This document shows positions 1-12,300 of a stretch of DNA of 64,000 nt, piece by piece. The stretch spans positions 1-64,000 of the forward strand of contig JAPYMA010002534.1 of assembly GCA_035041965.1 (NCBI GenBank), read 5' to 3'. Within the stretch, counting starts at the first letter, position 1. Each line of letters begins with the position of its first letter. Both the position numbers and the translations under genes were made by a program. Origin of the DNA: Anisakis pegreffii. Lineage: Eukaryota > Nematoda > Chromadorea > Rhabditida > Anisakidae. The notes under the pieces are model-generated. The model ran no database searches. It worked only from the letters and a program-made list of their open reading frames with translations, and was not told the origin of the DNA.

Positions 1-793
1 ATATTTTGGGCATCGATTTGAGCCGTTTTTTACGCAATTTCACCGAATATCTTTTCTGAGTACCGTGTGACCAATCAAGTACGTCAGCCGTCATATTTGA
101 ATCGAAAACTGCTCACGCTGACATCCAAAGCGTTTGTTTTGTCGTCAGTAGGTATCTATTTTATGTGGTTGGATTTAGATATCTGGTATGATATTATATT
201 CATATATTGCTGGTATTGGATGACGGTGGTCAAACTGTGTGATTTTTTCGTCTAAATCAGCATTCGTCCAGTTCAGTCGAGTACTTAGGTCATGTTGTCG
301 TCAAGATTAAATTCTTGTTGAATTTTTAGCCGTCCTCAACATTGTTCGGTAGTGTTCGTTAATTAAGAGTCAATTTCGAATTCTGTTTACGTCCATTATG
401 GAAACAGATTTTGGAAAATGTATTTATTGGGTTGAAATGAAATTCAATCAGCGACATATTGTGAAAATCGCCGTTCAAAATCGAGTCTATTTCACTTCTG
501 GTCTCATAATGATGTCAAGAATGATTATGAGAAGATGACTATTTATCTTTTTTAATCTTTCGTTGACAACATTCGTTATGATTCACCATCAATCTCATAC
601 AATATGTATGCTAGTAGTGAATAACATGTGAACTGTTTGATTATCTTTGGAACAGCTAAACGAGCGAAATAGATCGGTCAAGATGGTCGAAATTCTTAAT
701 CAATCACGTCATTCAAGTATTGAAATATGTTACAGATAGATCCTGAATGAACATATAAAGTGATATCATACAATCTTTTCAATACTACGATAT
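1..793. other. Intergenic / 3' flank of CMTR2, nothing recognised
   Basis: This AT-rich stretch lies downstream of the CMTR2 stop codon (that gene reads leftwards). The only open frame of note is a 62-codon plus-strand ORF at 67-255, rich in Trp, Tyr and Ile; I see no splice-site or family support for it. A minus-strand AATAAA is readable around 423-428 (TTTATT on the plus strand), some 370 bases past the stop, and could be the CMTR2 polyadenylation signal, but this is weak. No repeat or RNA gene was recognised. Confidence 0.5.
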
Positions 794-3700
794 TTACATC
801 TGATCATGGACCAAAGTAATATCTGCTTGTTTATTCGTTTGATAATTCGCAAAGGCTTGAGAGAATAGTCGAGTGATGGAAGTGACGTTAAACTGCCGAA
901 TTGATGTGTAAAATTCAGTACATTTGAATTGATAAATTGGTATGAATTGCATCAATAAGCGTGGCTGTTTATCTGTAATAGTTCAATTCGATTGATTCCC
1001 AATTATTAGAGTGAATGATTACTACTGAATATAATTAATCAACTTAATGAAGTGAAATGGTACATTCATTTGCTTATATATGACTGCTGCTTAGTTCGCT
1101 CATCTTGAATCGGTAAAGAAACGAATCAAAACATCAGCTACACATGGTCAAAACAGCTTAAATCATTAGAATTGACTAACCTTTCAACATTGTGCTGATA
1201 CGACATAGGTGGTTGAAAAATTGTTTTTGATTGTTGAAATTACGATTCTGAAAGAGAAACTGAATGTGATAAAGGATGAAAATATTATTGGCTGCAGATA
1301 TTCCAAAAAAAAGAAATTGATTGTTGCTACATGAATGAGGCGTTATGATGCTTGATATTACATACAGAATAACAATATCACGGATGTTGAGTTAAGATAA
1401 ACTGTTGAAGATTCATTGAGATGTTCATCAGATATTGACATGAATCATAAATATGACATCTTTCTTAGTGGTCAACTGATTTGGAACGCTTTTATATAGC
1501 AGATTTTGATACTTATCGTAGAGAATGATGGATGCTTTCTTTCTATTCAGACATGTGTAGGTAAACCAAATGAATACCAAAAAAGATGATATCTTTTAAA
1601 ATTATTTTGAAACGTTTGGATCGGCATATGATGGTTCAAGCAGTACATACCGGTTGTTGACAACGAACAACCTCACAATTCGTCGTGTTTGAATCAGATG
1701 AAGCTATGAGATAAACATTTGAAAACAGAACATTCAAATATGCAATCAACGAAACTGCAAATCGACTCAGGATCATCACAGGTTTCCCACATTTGATCGA
1801 TAAAGACGTTATTCCCTGAAACATGTTTTTCAGATGATTGAAACGAACTGTCCTTATAAACACGCTATATTAATACTTTATCTGAATAACACTCGTTACC
1901 ACCAAATGATAGTGGTATCTCGAGATTGCCCAGTGACCAAGTGAGGCACTGAATGCTTATAGTATATTCTATTTTAACAACACTCTATTGCCAGATCAAA
2001 AATTCTGATGGTGTCCGGAAATTGAACTTCATGTTATAAGGTTGGTCGACGAAATAAATAAGTACAGCGATCACCGTTTGGCTATCACTCATTCTGCTTT
2101 GGAAAATTTGTATGAGGAGATGAATCCATTGTTGTTGTGTCATATGATCGCAATTTACTTCTATATGGGATTGATTTAACGACATCACTTCTTTTGGGAT
2201 GTCTCTTCCATCATTAGCCATTAGAAACGATGACTCACACAAATCGAATAAAAGCTGGAAACGACATTGATTTTAGGACGAATAAACACGTCCCTCATAA
2301 TACCTATAATACACTAGTTGAATCGAAATCCATTTCATAAACCCATTCTTTTCAACTCATTTGAAAATCACTCCCCGCAGTTATCGTCGCAATGATTAAA
2401 CACATCGGTTGGTTGGTTCATCAGAAAATTATACTACATCAAAACTTTCACGATCTTGTGTCAGATCATAATTATCTGTTAAGCATTTAGGATTCATCCA
2501 ATAACTTTAGTGTCATCCAATGCAATGCAGATAAAAATGAAAGGATTCAGAAAAATAAATGTTCTTACTGTTTTCGTTGCATTTGCAAGTGGAATCACTA
2601 AAACATCGACGAAAAGTGAATGTTGAATATTCGCAGATTCAACGCCATTAGCGATAGACGGTGATCCAAAAACGACAACTTCTTCATGGAAATTCGATTG
2701 TTCCATTAATTTTAACCATTTGCACGCATCGCATTCAAAACACATACCCACTGGCTTCTCAGATACAGTATTACTGCTCAATTGGTCATTCAAGCATTCA
2801 TTCAAAAGCTGAAAATCAAATATTCCTCAACATACTCGGAGGACTTCATACAATTTACTAATGCATTGTGAAATGTGGGTCACATATTCAAATCCAATGA
2901 AATATCGAACGATTAACAAACAACGAAGAATGATAATTTTGAATGTTAACAGATGACTGAAGATAATTTCTGGAATATGACACTGTAAAAATGCAAGCAA
3001 ATAATTTTTTATACATTGTCATATCAGTGCGAATTCTCAGTACATACAAACTTCACATGAATAATCTAAAAAACTGCATTATGCTGTGATGGACTGCATT
3101 CAAGGTATCACACAATTCAATTGATAAGAATTTTACGAATACCATTTGTTCAATGGATAAAATTGCATTTTCATAGGTGATGCATTTGAATCTCTCAATG
3201 ATATCATTCTCTTTACCGAATCGCCATGGATTTTCACTGAAAGTTTATCGAAAACAATTATGAAGTGTTTATTGTTGAGATGATCGATTCAGGGAAGAAT
3301 AACGATGTTTTTCAGTTGATCAATTGAGTAAATCAAACTATTCATCGATTATTCCAGGTAATGGCCTGGATTGGCCTGCTCGCCTAGTCAGCGGGGTGGC
3401 GTCAATCAAGGTTAAAACAGTGCGTACGGAAGCGCGAGCATTGTGGCCAGCAACGTTATAAACGTTTGATAGCTTGGCCAATCCAGGTAATTCAGGTAAT
3501 TCATCGATTATTCAGTTGATTTCAACGGACTCAAAAGAATGTCACATCTTAACTTTCGCTGCGTCGTACATGTGAGCGACTCCGTATTTTGCAAAGTATT
3601 TGAATAATGTCTTGAAAATCATTTAATTCTCGATTAAACAAATACAATTAATGATGAATAATTATCTTCTAACTATTGATTCAGTATAAAATTTCTCGTG

Positions 3701-6700
3701 AAAAATAGAATGAGATCTTTTAATGACAACGACTACATCCTGAATCAGTAAAATGGCTCTAAAATAGCATCGAAACACTCTCAGAATAGAAATTTAATAA
3801 CTCACTCGTATAAAGGCGTGTAGTACGATGCTGTGCAAGGTTTCAACCAGAATTTTTTAGTAATACTTTCAAAATTTGCGGTCTCCATTTGAATTTTGAA
3901 ATTTTCTTGAGCACGTTTCTTATCATTTTTCATGATTTCCTTGAATGAGACAAAAACATCAGGCACAAGGACATAGAATGCAAAAGCCGAAACATTTTTG
4001 AGTACAATACAAATCACTGCTAAATTCAGACTCGATAATTTCAATGATATCAGCATAGCATTCGGTTCCAAGCCAAACTCTCCTCAGCAAGCTGGGCTTG
4101 GAGTGGTACATAGCATAACAAGTGCTTAAAACTGAACGTTATTTGGACGTTGTTAAACCGTGAAAGTATGAACGGAAATCCTAGTTTTTATTCCAAACGG
4201 CATATTCGATTCATTTTATACAAAATCGAAATTTACATTTCCTTTCGGGTGGCAAATAGATGGCAACTCTTCGCATTACTAAATTCCTCAAAAGAACTTC
4301 TCTTGTCGATATCAAAAATATGAACATGTAATTAAGAATAATACCAAAACTTTGATTACCGCAATTTTTCGTCGATCGTGTTTGAAAGATGCCACGTTGA
4401 AATTAATCGCTTGAATTTGATAATCAACGAACAGTTGAGAACACTCCAAAATATTCTTAAATACATCAACAATCTATACGCGTACATTCACAAAAATACA
4501 CTTTCTAACATTTACTGAAAGAAACAAATTTGGATCAGTTATTGAGCCGTTGCACTGACTGACTGATACTTTTGTCAGCCATCGAGTGATACTGAATGAT
4601 ACTATGACCTTATTTCACACCATGCTCCATTGGTTTTTGAAAAATGATAACTTCGAACAGAAATGCAACACCAAAATTTGCATTATCTCGAAGAAATATA
4701 AAAAATCACCGTCCACATGACGATATCAGTGCTCATGACGTCTCGTTTATAACCACGACAGATCAAATAGACCTGAATTTCGTACGAATTGAAATAAACG
4801 AAAAAATTTCAACAGATTCAGTGCCATTCCAAAATTTCATCAAATATGCCGTCAAGATGAACTTCGTACATTTTTTTCACATACCAACGACTTGAATTTA
4901 TATATAAAAAGTTAAAAAAGAAAACAGAAGTAGGTTGCTTGGTAAGTCTGAAATATATTCAAGTACTCCATTCATCAATAACTTCATTAATTTCCTTCAA
5001 ACTGCTTTCAATGTCCTTTTTCACTAGCAAAATCCAAACATTATACGGATCTACTGAAGAATTTGATTGTAAACTGTTTGAGAAACACTTCTGGACTTAC
5101 TCAAACTATCGCACTGGTTTCTCAATAAAGCATCGTATGACAATCAAGAATGTAGAATTACTCGATAAATTAATTTGATTTTCTTTTGTTCGATTGCCTA
5201 TTAGGAATCAGAGGTGCTAATGAATTTGTAAATATGAAGGAAATAGAAGTGAATACTTCAGAGTTGCTCGGTTTACTTGAAGATGGTTTGAATAAATCCA
5301 CTTCGTCGAAGGATCGTAGCAAACGGGCGATTAAACTGGATGTTTCCTCTCGTAGCATTGTGTATATTTTAATAACTAATGAACCACCGGTTTCGAGTAA
5401 AAAAAGTGATATTTCCACTTGTTTCTTTAGTAGTGGATAAGTAAGGCATTCTTGATTTGATGGATCATCCTGAAGAAGCAATTGAATGTGATGAAATAAA
5501 GATATTGCGCATTTACATGTTCCCATAACTTCTGTGCGATGCAGTCAAGTATAATTTTGATAGTTTCAATCGCATTAAACGACTGAATCTTCACTTGTGA
5601 ATGAGAAACCCCGACAAAAATATTCCATGTTCATGAAAAACTAAAGAACTGAACGTTTGAAAGAAGATGGTATTGATTAGAATCGAATAAAGTAAAATTA
5701 AAACCTGGCAATACAAACTGCCATCTGCAGTGATAAGATTAAAGTAGTGTTCATTGTTCTCAAGCAAAGTGTTGAGGTACTCTCGATCCCATTGCATAAT
5801 ATCACCGCTATTGTCGTCACCAAATAACCAATTCGAATGTGTAGTCGTTAACAACTCATCGTCAACGAACATATCGCTCGTTCGAGTCCACTCATAATGC
5901 GGATTTAAACTGAATAACGCTATTTCAGTCATAGTAACTGTGTCTATGCGTATCGGATCAGCAATAGAGTACTTTCAGTAGATGTGGCAGTCACTCAACA
6001 AAAAATGCTGGCAGAAAAAGAAGGCATTTAACCCTTCATTTTATATTGAGAGTGCATTTCTACGCATTCGTATTTGGTTATGACCTGTTCAACTGCACTG
6101 TACTGCATTATACGACATTCTATCAAAGGTTCAGAAAGTTTCAAACTTATCAATGAATTGCAATAATGAAAATAGAATGGAATGTTGAATAAGTTTAATG
6201 CAAAAAATCATGTTGAAAATATCCTAATTTATTGATGCCACCAATAATTTAATCCAAACAACATTTTGAGATCAGTTTTTGAAATGAATTCCCAGCTGAA
6301 GTTGGATTATCGATATGAATGAAATCATGGTGAAATTCTGAATAATTGACGAAATCTTGGTCAAACATCTATCAATGTGTCAAGATGCTTTACAATCAGT
6401 TATGAATTGGATAAACATGACTGAAAAGAAATGTCAACATCGGCGAGATTTTTCTAAAAATAAGCATTGAAACGAACGTGTTTGCTCTCCATGACCATTT
6501 CAAATCGGGTTTTTTCAATCTGAGATAAACATTCAACGCGGATATGAATGCACCTGGTGCTTCACATAAATGCAGTGATCTAAAATTAATTCTTTCGCTT
6601 CGATCCTCATACGATTAGTGATATTGTGACAGATTTTTAGAGACAAATGCAATGGAATATCATTGGATTATGAGCATTGTTGAAAGTATTCAGATTTGCA

Positions 6701-7745
6701 CATTACCAATGATGTTTAACAAATAGAAATGATAACTGTAATGTCTGAAGCAATTAAAAAGTGCGGACGAACCTCAATTCATTGTTCTCATGAGGATCTG
6801 ATTTTAATTCACAGAGATCAGGATATCTTTTTAATATTTCGTAAAATTTGCAGAATGCCTGCGAGCAGCACTGTAATCCATAGTTATGGCTGAGCTGTTG
6901 AACAAGCGGTCGCATCGGATGCGTTCTTTTGGTGTGTAAACGCCATTCTTTGAGATGGCTCGTTGGTATTTGAGACTTCAATTAATAAATGCTTCAAGTG
7001 GTAAGATAGTGATACAGTTCGATGAAAGTTATTAGTGGAATTGTACTTCACTCGTCGAATATGAGAGAAAAACGATCTTCGGAAAGACGATCTTTTGACA
7101 ACCATTGAAGGCCTTCCGAGATTCGATGACATACAGTGACTTTTTGAAATCATTTTCTGTTTTCGATATGCCTGATTGATTATTTCGAGCGATTGCACAT
7201 AAATCCGTTAAGGATTTTCAAATAGAGTTTCATTTTTTTGGATAACTAACATGAGAATATGGTGCAATGATGCGAGAAAAGAATGCTCATCTATAGAACA
7301 TTGATCTATACATGAAACAAAATGGTCCTATTAAATCACTGTGTGATGCTCCTTTAAGCCAGAAACTGCGCGAAGCACTACTGAGTTGGTCAACAAAAAT
7401 GACAGTAATTCACTCGACGAATGAATGATTTACGATTAGTTTTGAAGCGATAAACGATTATTATGATACGCCAAATGAAAAAGAATGTCAAAATGAAACC
7501 TTAACATGATTTAAGCGTTCTTCTAATTTAAGCAATTCTAGCTTAACATCATCATATTTCTTAATGGTTGTTGCTTTGTGATGTTTCAGCGAGAATCTCT
7601 TATAGAAAAGTTGATCAATCATCAGTGAATACTGCTCTCTCAGATGTTCACGTTCCCTCTCCTCATTGCTCTCATCGTTTGTCTCGTCTTCGTTGAATTT
7701 TTTCTGATCACTAAACGATGAGCTGCTCTTGTGTCGTCTTTTCAT
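794..7745 (-). CDS. CMTR2: Cap-specific mRNA (nucleoside-2'-O-)-methyltransferase 2 (CMTR2)
   Basis: It methylates the 2'-OH of the second transcribed nucleotide of capped mRNA (cap-2), using SAM. Exons, in transcript order: 7745-7500, 6975-6773, 6579-6478, 5909-5705, 5469-5198, 4030-3806, 3758-3737, 3610-3546, 3236-3143, 2808-2569, 2254-2075, 1815-1651, 1247-1181, 972-794. All phases agree and give 754 residues (human CMTR2 is about 770). The RrmJ/FtsJ-type fold shows the K-D-K triad: Lys in QAFCKFYEI (exon 2), the SAM-binding HLCEAPGAF (exon 3), Asp in [12 protein letters not shown] (exon 4) and Lys in [10 protein letters not shown] (exon 5). SNSEVF follows. The C-terminal half matches the catalytically inactive second domain, e.g. 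KPVMILSRF in exon 12. The start is the ATG before a Lys/Ser/Glu-rich leader. Oddities are a 22-nt exon, a GC donor after 5198, and DDPSNQE where vertebrates have a GNPGEQE-like loop. Identity is firm; small exons 7-9 are less certain. Confidence 0.94.
3355..3499. mobile_element. MITE-like element, copy 1 (in a CMTR2 intron)
   Basis: A GC-richer island of about 145 bp lies in the CMTR2 intron between exons 3610-3546 and 3236-3143. Its ends are inverted copies of CCTGGATTGGCC (3365-3376; complement at about 3476-3487). The 14-bp direct repeat TTCATCGATTATTC flanks it exactly at 3341-3354 and 3500-3513. The reverse complement of its interior closely matches 43183-43314: both share a TCAAACGTTT(A/G)TAACGTTGCTG block and a GCACTGTTTT block in the same order. 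It has no coding capacity, so it would be non-autonomous. The superfamily is not assignable; a 14-bp duplication is longer than usual for DNA transposons. Confidence 0.75.
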
Positions 7746-7836
7746 AGTAACACAATAAAAAACAAAACCAATCCTGTAAAAAAGTAATCCTCTTTTTCAC
7801 TTGATTCCACCTTATGATGACGACTGTCCAACAATG

Positions 7837-8091
7837 GGCACTTTTTTCACTTTGGGGGGGTCGCACGCGAGCAATCTCGCGCATGCCACGCCTACTGCGC
7901 ATGACCTCAGCCTAAGGTGACCTCAGCCTCATCTAAGCGTAGCCTCAGATCGCTCGATGCTACAGCAGAGGCTAGCAATCGAACTCAGGCTTAGGCTTAG
8001 GCTGAGACTACGCTTGGGCTGAAGTCATGCGCAGTAGGCGTGGCATGCGCGAGCTTGCTCGCGTGCGACCTCCCCAAAGTAAAAAAGTGCC
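7837..8091. mobile_element. hAT-like foldback MITE with 8-bp target duplication
   Basis: The element is 255 bp. It starts GGCACTTTTTTCAC and ends in the inverted copy (AAAAAAGTGCC). The two arms stay complementary for about 74 bp with only a few mismatches, through a GTCGCACGCGAGC and a GCATGCCACGCC block. The 8-bp sequence CAACAATG is repeated directly at 7829-7836 and 8092-8099, the duplication length expected for hAT transposition. The core carries degenerate TTAGGC/TGAGGC hexamers. There is no ORF, so it is non-autonomous. It ends 91 bp upstream of the CMTR2 start codon, in the presumed promoter or 5' leader. Confidence 0.88.
7902..8028. repeat. Degenerate telomere-like hexamer core of the foldback element
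   Basis: The core is made of hexamers related to the nematode telomere repeat TTAGGC. The left half reads as the complement (GCCTAA, GCCTCA units). The right half contains a run with two perfect TTAGGC units followed by TGAGAC near 7985-8005. The two orientations face each other across the centre at about 7965. Confidence 0.65.
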
Positions 8092-8099
8092 CAACAATG

Positions 8100-9348
8100 C
8101 ACATTATCGGTGATAAGTTGCATGTCAGACATAAACAAAGCACACCACCACCAACAGAAAACCTCAGACATTGTTATATACAGAATTCGATAACTGATCT
8201 AAGAAAAGTGACCAAATCAGTGTTGTGATATCATAAACTTTCGCCTATATCTAATATTCCAAAGAACCTCTCAATTTGAAATGAACTTGTGGCTTCGAAT
8301 GTGCATGCGCTTTTATGAATCGCTGTGTGAACTTCTTGACATTCACCTAGAAGGTATGAGTTGAAGTTGATAAACATGCTTTTCCGTTATTATAACTATG
8401 AAGCAATATTTTGAAGAGAGAAAAACAACATAAATCTCTTTATTCGGAATAAACTTAACTGTCAACAATCGAATAACTTTTAACAACTGTTTTAACCCAA
8501 CAAAACAAACAAAGTAGTCATTTCCAACTGAAGTTACTTTTTTCAAAATCCTTAATCCACTTACCACTCTAAGTCAGGTAAAACTTTAACCACCATCTCC
8601 CTTATTGAAAATCACTGTCGTGATTAAATCTGATGCGACATTTCACGAAACGATAAATTCTATGTGCTTCCAACTAGTTCAATTAAATTTGAAATGAAAT
8701 CAATTCAACTCAATTTAAACCAAAGAGGGTAAGTTGAAGCAAACAATAATGAAAGTGGATTAAAAGGAAGAGAAAAATAACTTCTGTGAAACGCACAATC
8801 ACGACTTAAACAATCTCAAAATCACATCAATGTTGCACATTCAGAACCAGTGGTGATTAGCCATTTGAATAGATTCGTTGATGAACACTCACCACACAGG
8901 GAATTCAATCAAGGAAACAAAGTTGACAGAAAAGTATTCAGAGAAAACTTTTCTGTTATATTCAGTAATGCGTATCATTCACTGGAAATGGGAAGTCGCA
9001 AATTAGTGAGGATATCACTGAATACCTGATGTCGCTGCCATAGCTTCACAGAACCAAATTCAAACAATGAATTAAAACACGCTCACAAACAAAACAAACG
9101 ATGAACGTGAATAAACAAATCATGACATCATTCGGAATCCTTCAGCGCGTCAATCGCCTCATTGATGTGTTTTATTTGGGTGCATAAAGACTCTTTCTGA
9201 AATTGAGAAGTGTTTATTAACCCTCAACTAATATTATCATATCAATTATTGATATGTTCATTATTTTCGATAATCACACAAATAGTGAAACGATAAATGA
9301 AAACTGATAAGAGTAAAAAAGATTCTGATTAATAGTGAGAGCATTGAT
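8100..9348. other. Intergenic between VARS1 3' end and CMTR2 upstream region
   Basis: No supported gene lies here. A 74-codon minus-strand ORF (8343-8567) and a 62-codon plus-strand ORF running out of the foldback element (8040-8228) have no splice or family support. The VARS1 3' UTR must occupy the right end. The CMTR2 promoter presumably includes the left end and the adjacent transposon. Confidence 0.55.
9213..9218 (-). terminator. Candidate polyadenylation signal of VARS1
   Basis: TTTATT on the plus strand reads AATAAA on the minus strand, about 130 bases past the VARS1 stop codon. Position and sequence fit a nematode poly(A) signal. No transcript evidence is available. Confidence 0.5.
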
Positions 9349-12300
9349 TCACGCGACTTCCTTTCTGGAGATCTCTTTCTCTGGATTTTTGATACAGAAG
9401 ATGATATTGCTAACCTTTTCAGCATTGTTTGTCCTCACACCAAGCGGTACTTTTCGTTCATAATCTGGCTTCGACATCGCATCATCCAGCTTTTGCACTT
9501 GTGTGTCTAATTTCGCCTTTTTATCGTTCAATTTCGTTATTTCTTTTGCGACATCGATTATACCCTAAATTTAAATTTTAACATCAAAGCAGTTCACACA
9601 CTTCAATTTCATCATTACTTGGAAAATGCAAGATTAGAAGTCAATCTGTGAAAATGAGATGATTTGAATTTCTGCTTCGAATAGTACAAAAATCGAAGAT
9701 ACTGCCTTTCTTCGTGAAGATATCTAATCTGGAAACAAGAATCGACTAATTCATGAACAATTTTGAGAATTAATAATGACAATGAGAATTGATACTTATC
9801 AAACGATTTTATTCACTGAAATGAAAAGTAGTGATAATAATGAAAATGAGTGTATTGATTACTTGTAATGCCAGCGATGCCTTACACTTTGCTGACACAG
9901 TTATCTGGGCACATCCCTTTGGTATTTGCGAACTTTGATCTGGTGTTAGAATGGATACCTGAATGAAGAGAATATCACTATCAAATATAAGTTAGCACTA
10001 TCATTTTGATTAATATTTCGTGATTCAATGAGTAATAAGCGAAGCAGTACGATATGCGCTGTTCACCTATCGTAAATCATAGTTGCTGTGCGCATAGAAC
10101 TTTATGACACGAATGCGAACAACCCAATTATTTATGAAGTTGTTAAACCGACCTGTTTTGACGATGTTAACGTAGAAATAAGAGTTGTTAAATCACCAAC
10201 ACCATCTGCATCTTCCTTATCCATAAACGTCACATACACTAAACGAAACAATTTGAATAAGTGCTTCAAAGAACGAAAGTTAAAGATGATTGCACAAAAT
10301 CTTATTGGTACCGTTGCAGTAAAGAATCAAAGAGCTTGAAGTATCAAACAGGTACAAGTTATAACGAGTGAAATTTTTGATATCTTCTATAGCAGTTCGC
10401 ATCTATTGCTAATTTGCTATTCGACTAACAGCGAACAATCAATCCCATGAGATAGTTTGAAAATCAAAAACTATCCGAGGAAGCTACAAGTTTGGGTATT
10501 CCAGAATAGAATGCTGAATTCACTGTTTTGACTCTAATAGGTGGAAAGTTTTTCAGTTTTTTGAATGAATGGGAAAAAAGAATGCAAATAAAGGAATAAG
10601 GTGATGTTTGTGATATCGGTAATAACAGGAAGGCACACACATTCATTGAATTGTGATTGATTAACAAATAAATAAATACACAAATAGGAAAGAGAAATTA
10701 ATTGAATGCAAAGAAAATCCTACAATCAGCTTTAACTTTGGCAGTTAAGTCGTAATCAGCACGCAATGAACGAATCGTTTTAACAATATCCATTACGGTT
10801 GAAACACGACTCTCCAATTGCTCGTCTCGATAAGAACACTGAAAACAGTTTTTGTTCTTGGATTGGAATTATGACCTAGAAATTTGTTCAGAACCTGCTG
10901 AAAATGGAACGCTTTTTAGGTTTATAAAGCACAGACTGGCGATATGATAAAATTTCATCCGATTTATCGCACAGTTAGTAATTAGTGAACATCGCGTTCA
11001 ATTTTGAAAATTTTGGCTTAAATAAAGTAAGACTGCAATGAAAATGTGGTTATTCGAATCGTAAGCAAATAACATAACGTCACATGAATACATAGTATGT
11101 TGATTAATATTTTTGACACATATGATTCTTTTTTTATATTAGCATAACAACTCGATGTGGGTAGGATGAAGATGAATGATGGCAGTAACCTCTTCGATCT
11201 GAGGATATTCCGCGACACATATACTCAAAGGTTGTTTCTGACTAGATGAGGACGCTCTTCGTGGAAGTCTTTGCCACAGTTCTTCGGTTATGAAGGGCAT
11301 GAACGGTGCTAGTAGCCGTAGTCCTGTGTCTATGCACAAATACAACACTTGACGAGTTGTCGACACTGCATTTTCATCACCTTAATTCAAACTTTTATTG
11401 CTGTCAACAGCGCAGTGTCAGATCATTGTCAGATCTAATCTGGATCATTCAATCAGGAGACTGATCGTAATCAAATCTACACAAAAAAAGATTCCATCAG
11501 AGGCGAAAAAACATATGCACGGAACTGCGTGGTATGACAAAAACTGCAAAGAGAATTCTTCAAGGCTTGAAACGGTGACTTTCAAGAAAGAAAATAGAAC
11601 AAACCACTCATCAAAATCGGCTTTGAGCCTTCAATATAAATATCGCAGAAATCGTATAACCAAAAATTGTACACAGCGTTAGTGGTTTGATGGAAGTTAT
11701 AGCCACTCATGCCCATATCACATTCTTGAATTGTAAACGAAAGACGTGACAATATCCACTTATCAAGCGTTGATTCATTACCACACAACTAAATGCACTT
11801 CAATCAACAGAAACAATTTCTGAGATTACTGGAAGGGCCGCTGAAAGATGCACTCAACGACATCGTTCGGTTTCTCAAACACAATGATATATGTGCGGTT
11901 GAAAAGCATAAAAGATTCGAGTACGCGATTTTGGTGGTGAAATGCAGAAGAAAAGCTCATAATGAGGTCGCAATTGAAGTGAGAAACGATGAGCGAAGAA
12001 GAAGGAACCTTGAATTGAGGTAGTGGTTTAAAGTGTTCTCCGAGCTGCATAAGAGTGAATCTAGATGCTTGCCAAATCTTATTACAGAAGAAACGATAGC
12101 CTTGAACACGTTGCACATCCAAATTTATATCACGCCCTTGACTCGTATACGACATCAACGCGAATCGTAATGCATCCGTACCACACTCCGGAATACCATT
12201 TGGGTAATCGTGTGCTTGATTCTCTTTTGCGAACTTCACTTCTCTTCAATTTACAATTCATGCACTATGACTAAACCAATCCTCATTCAGTTTTTAATTC

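Noticed and set aside
4644..5178. Two plus-strand ORFs (83 and 79 codons) in the large CMTR2 intron
   Set aside because: No family resemblance and no splice or promoter evidence; intron composition explains them.
5186..5440. Plus-strand 84-codon ORF
   Set aside because: Exact antisense shadow of the CMTR2 methyltransferase exon 5469-5198.
10088..10339. Plus-strand 83-codon ORF opposite the VARS1 3' part
   Set aside because: It lies in the intron or unresolved linker region of VARS1 on the other strand, uses no ATG-proximal features and matches no family.
11398..12023. Plus-strand ORFs (94 and 76 codons)
   Set aside because: The second and the end of the first overlap well-supported VARS1 exons on the minus strand and are shadows of them or of intron sequence.
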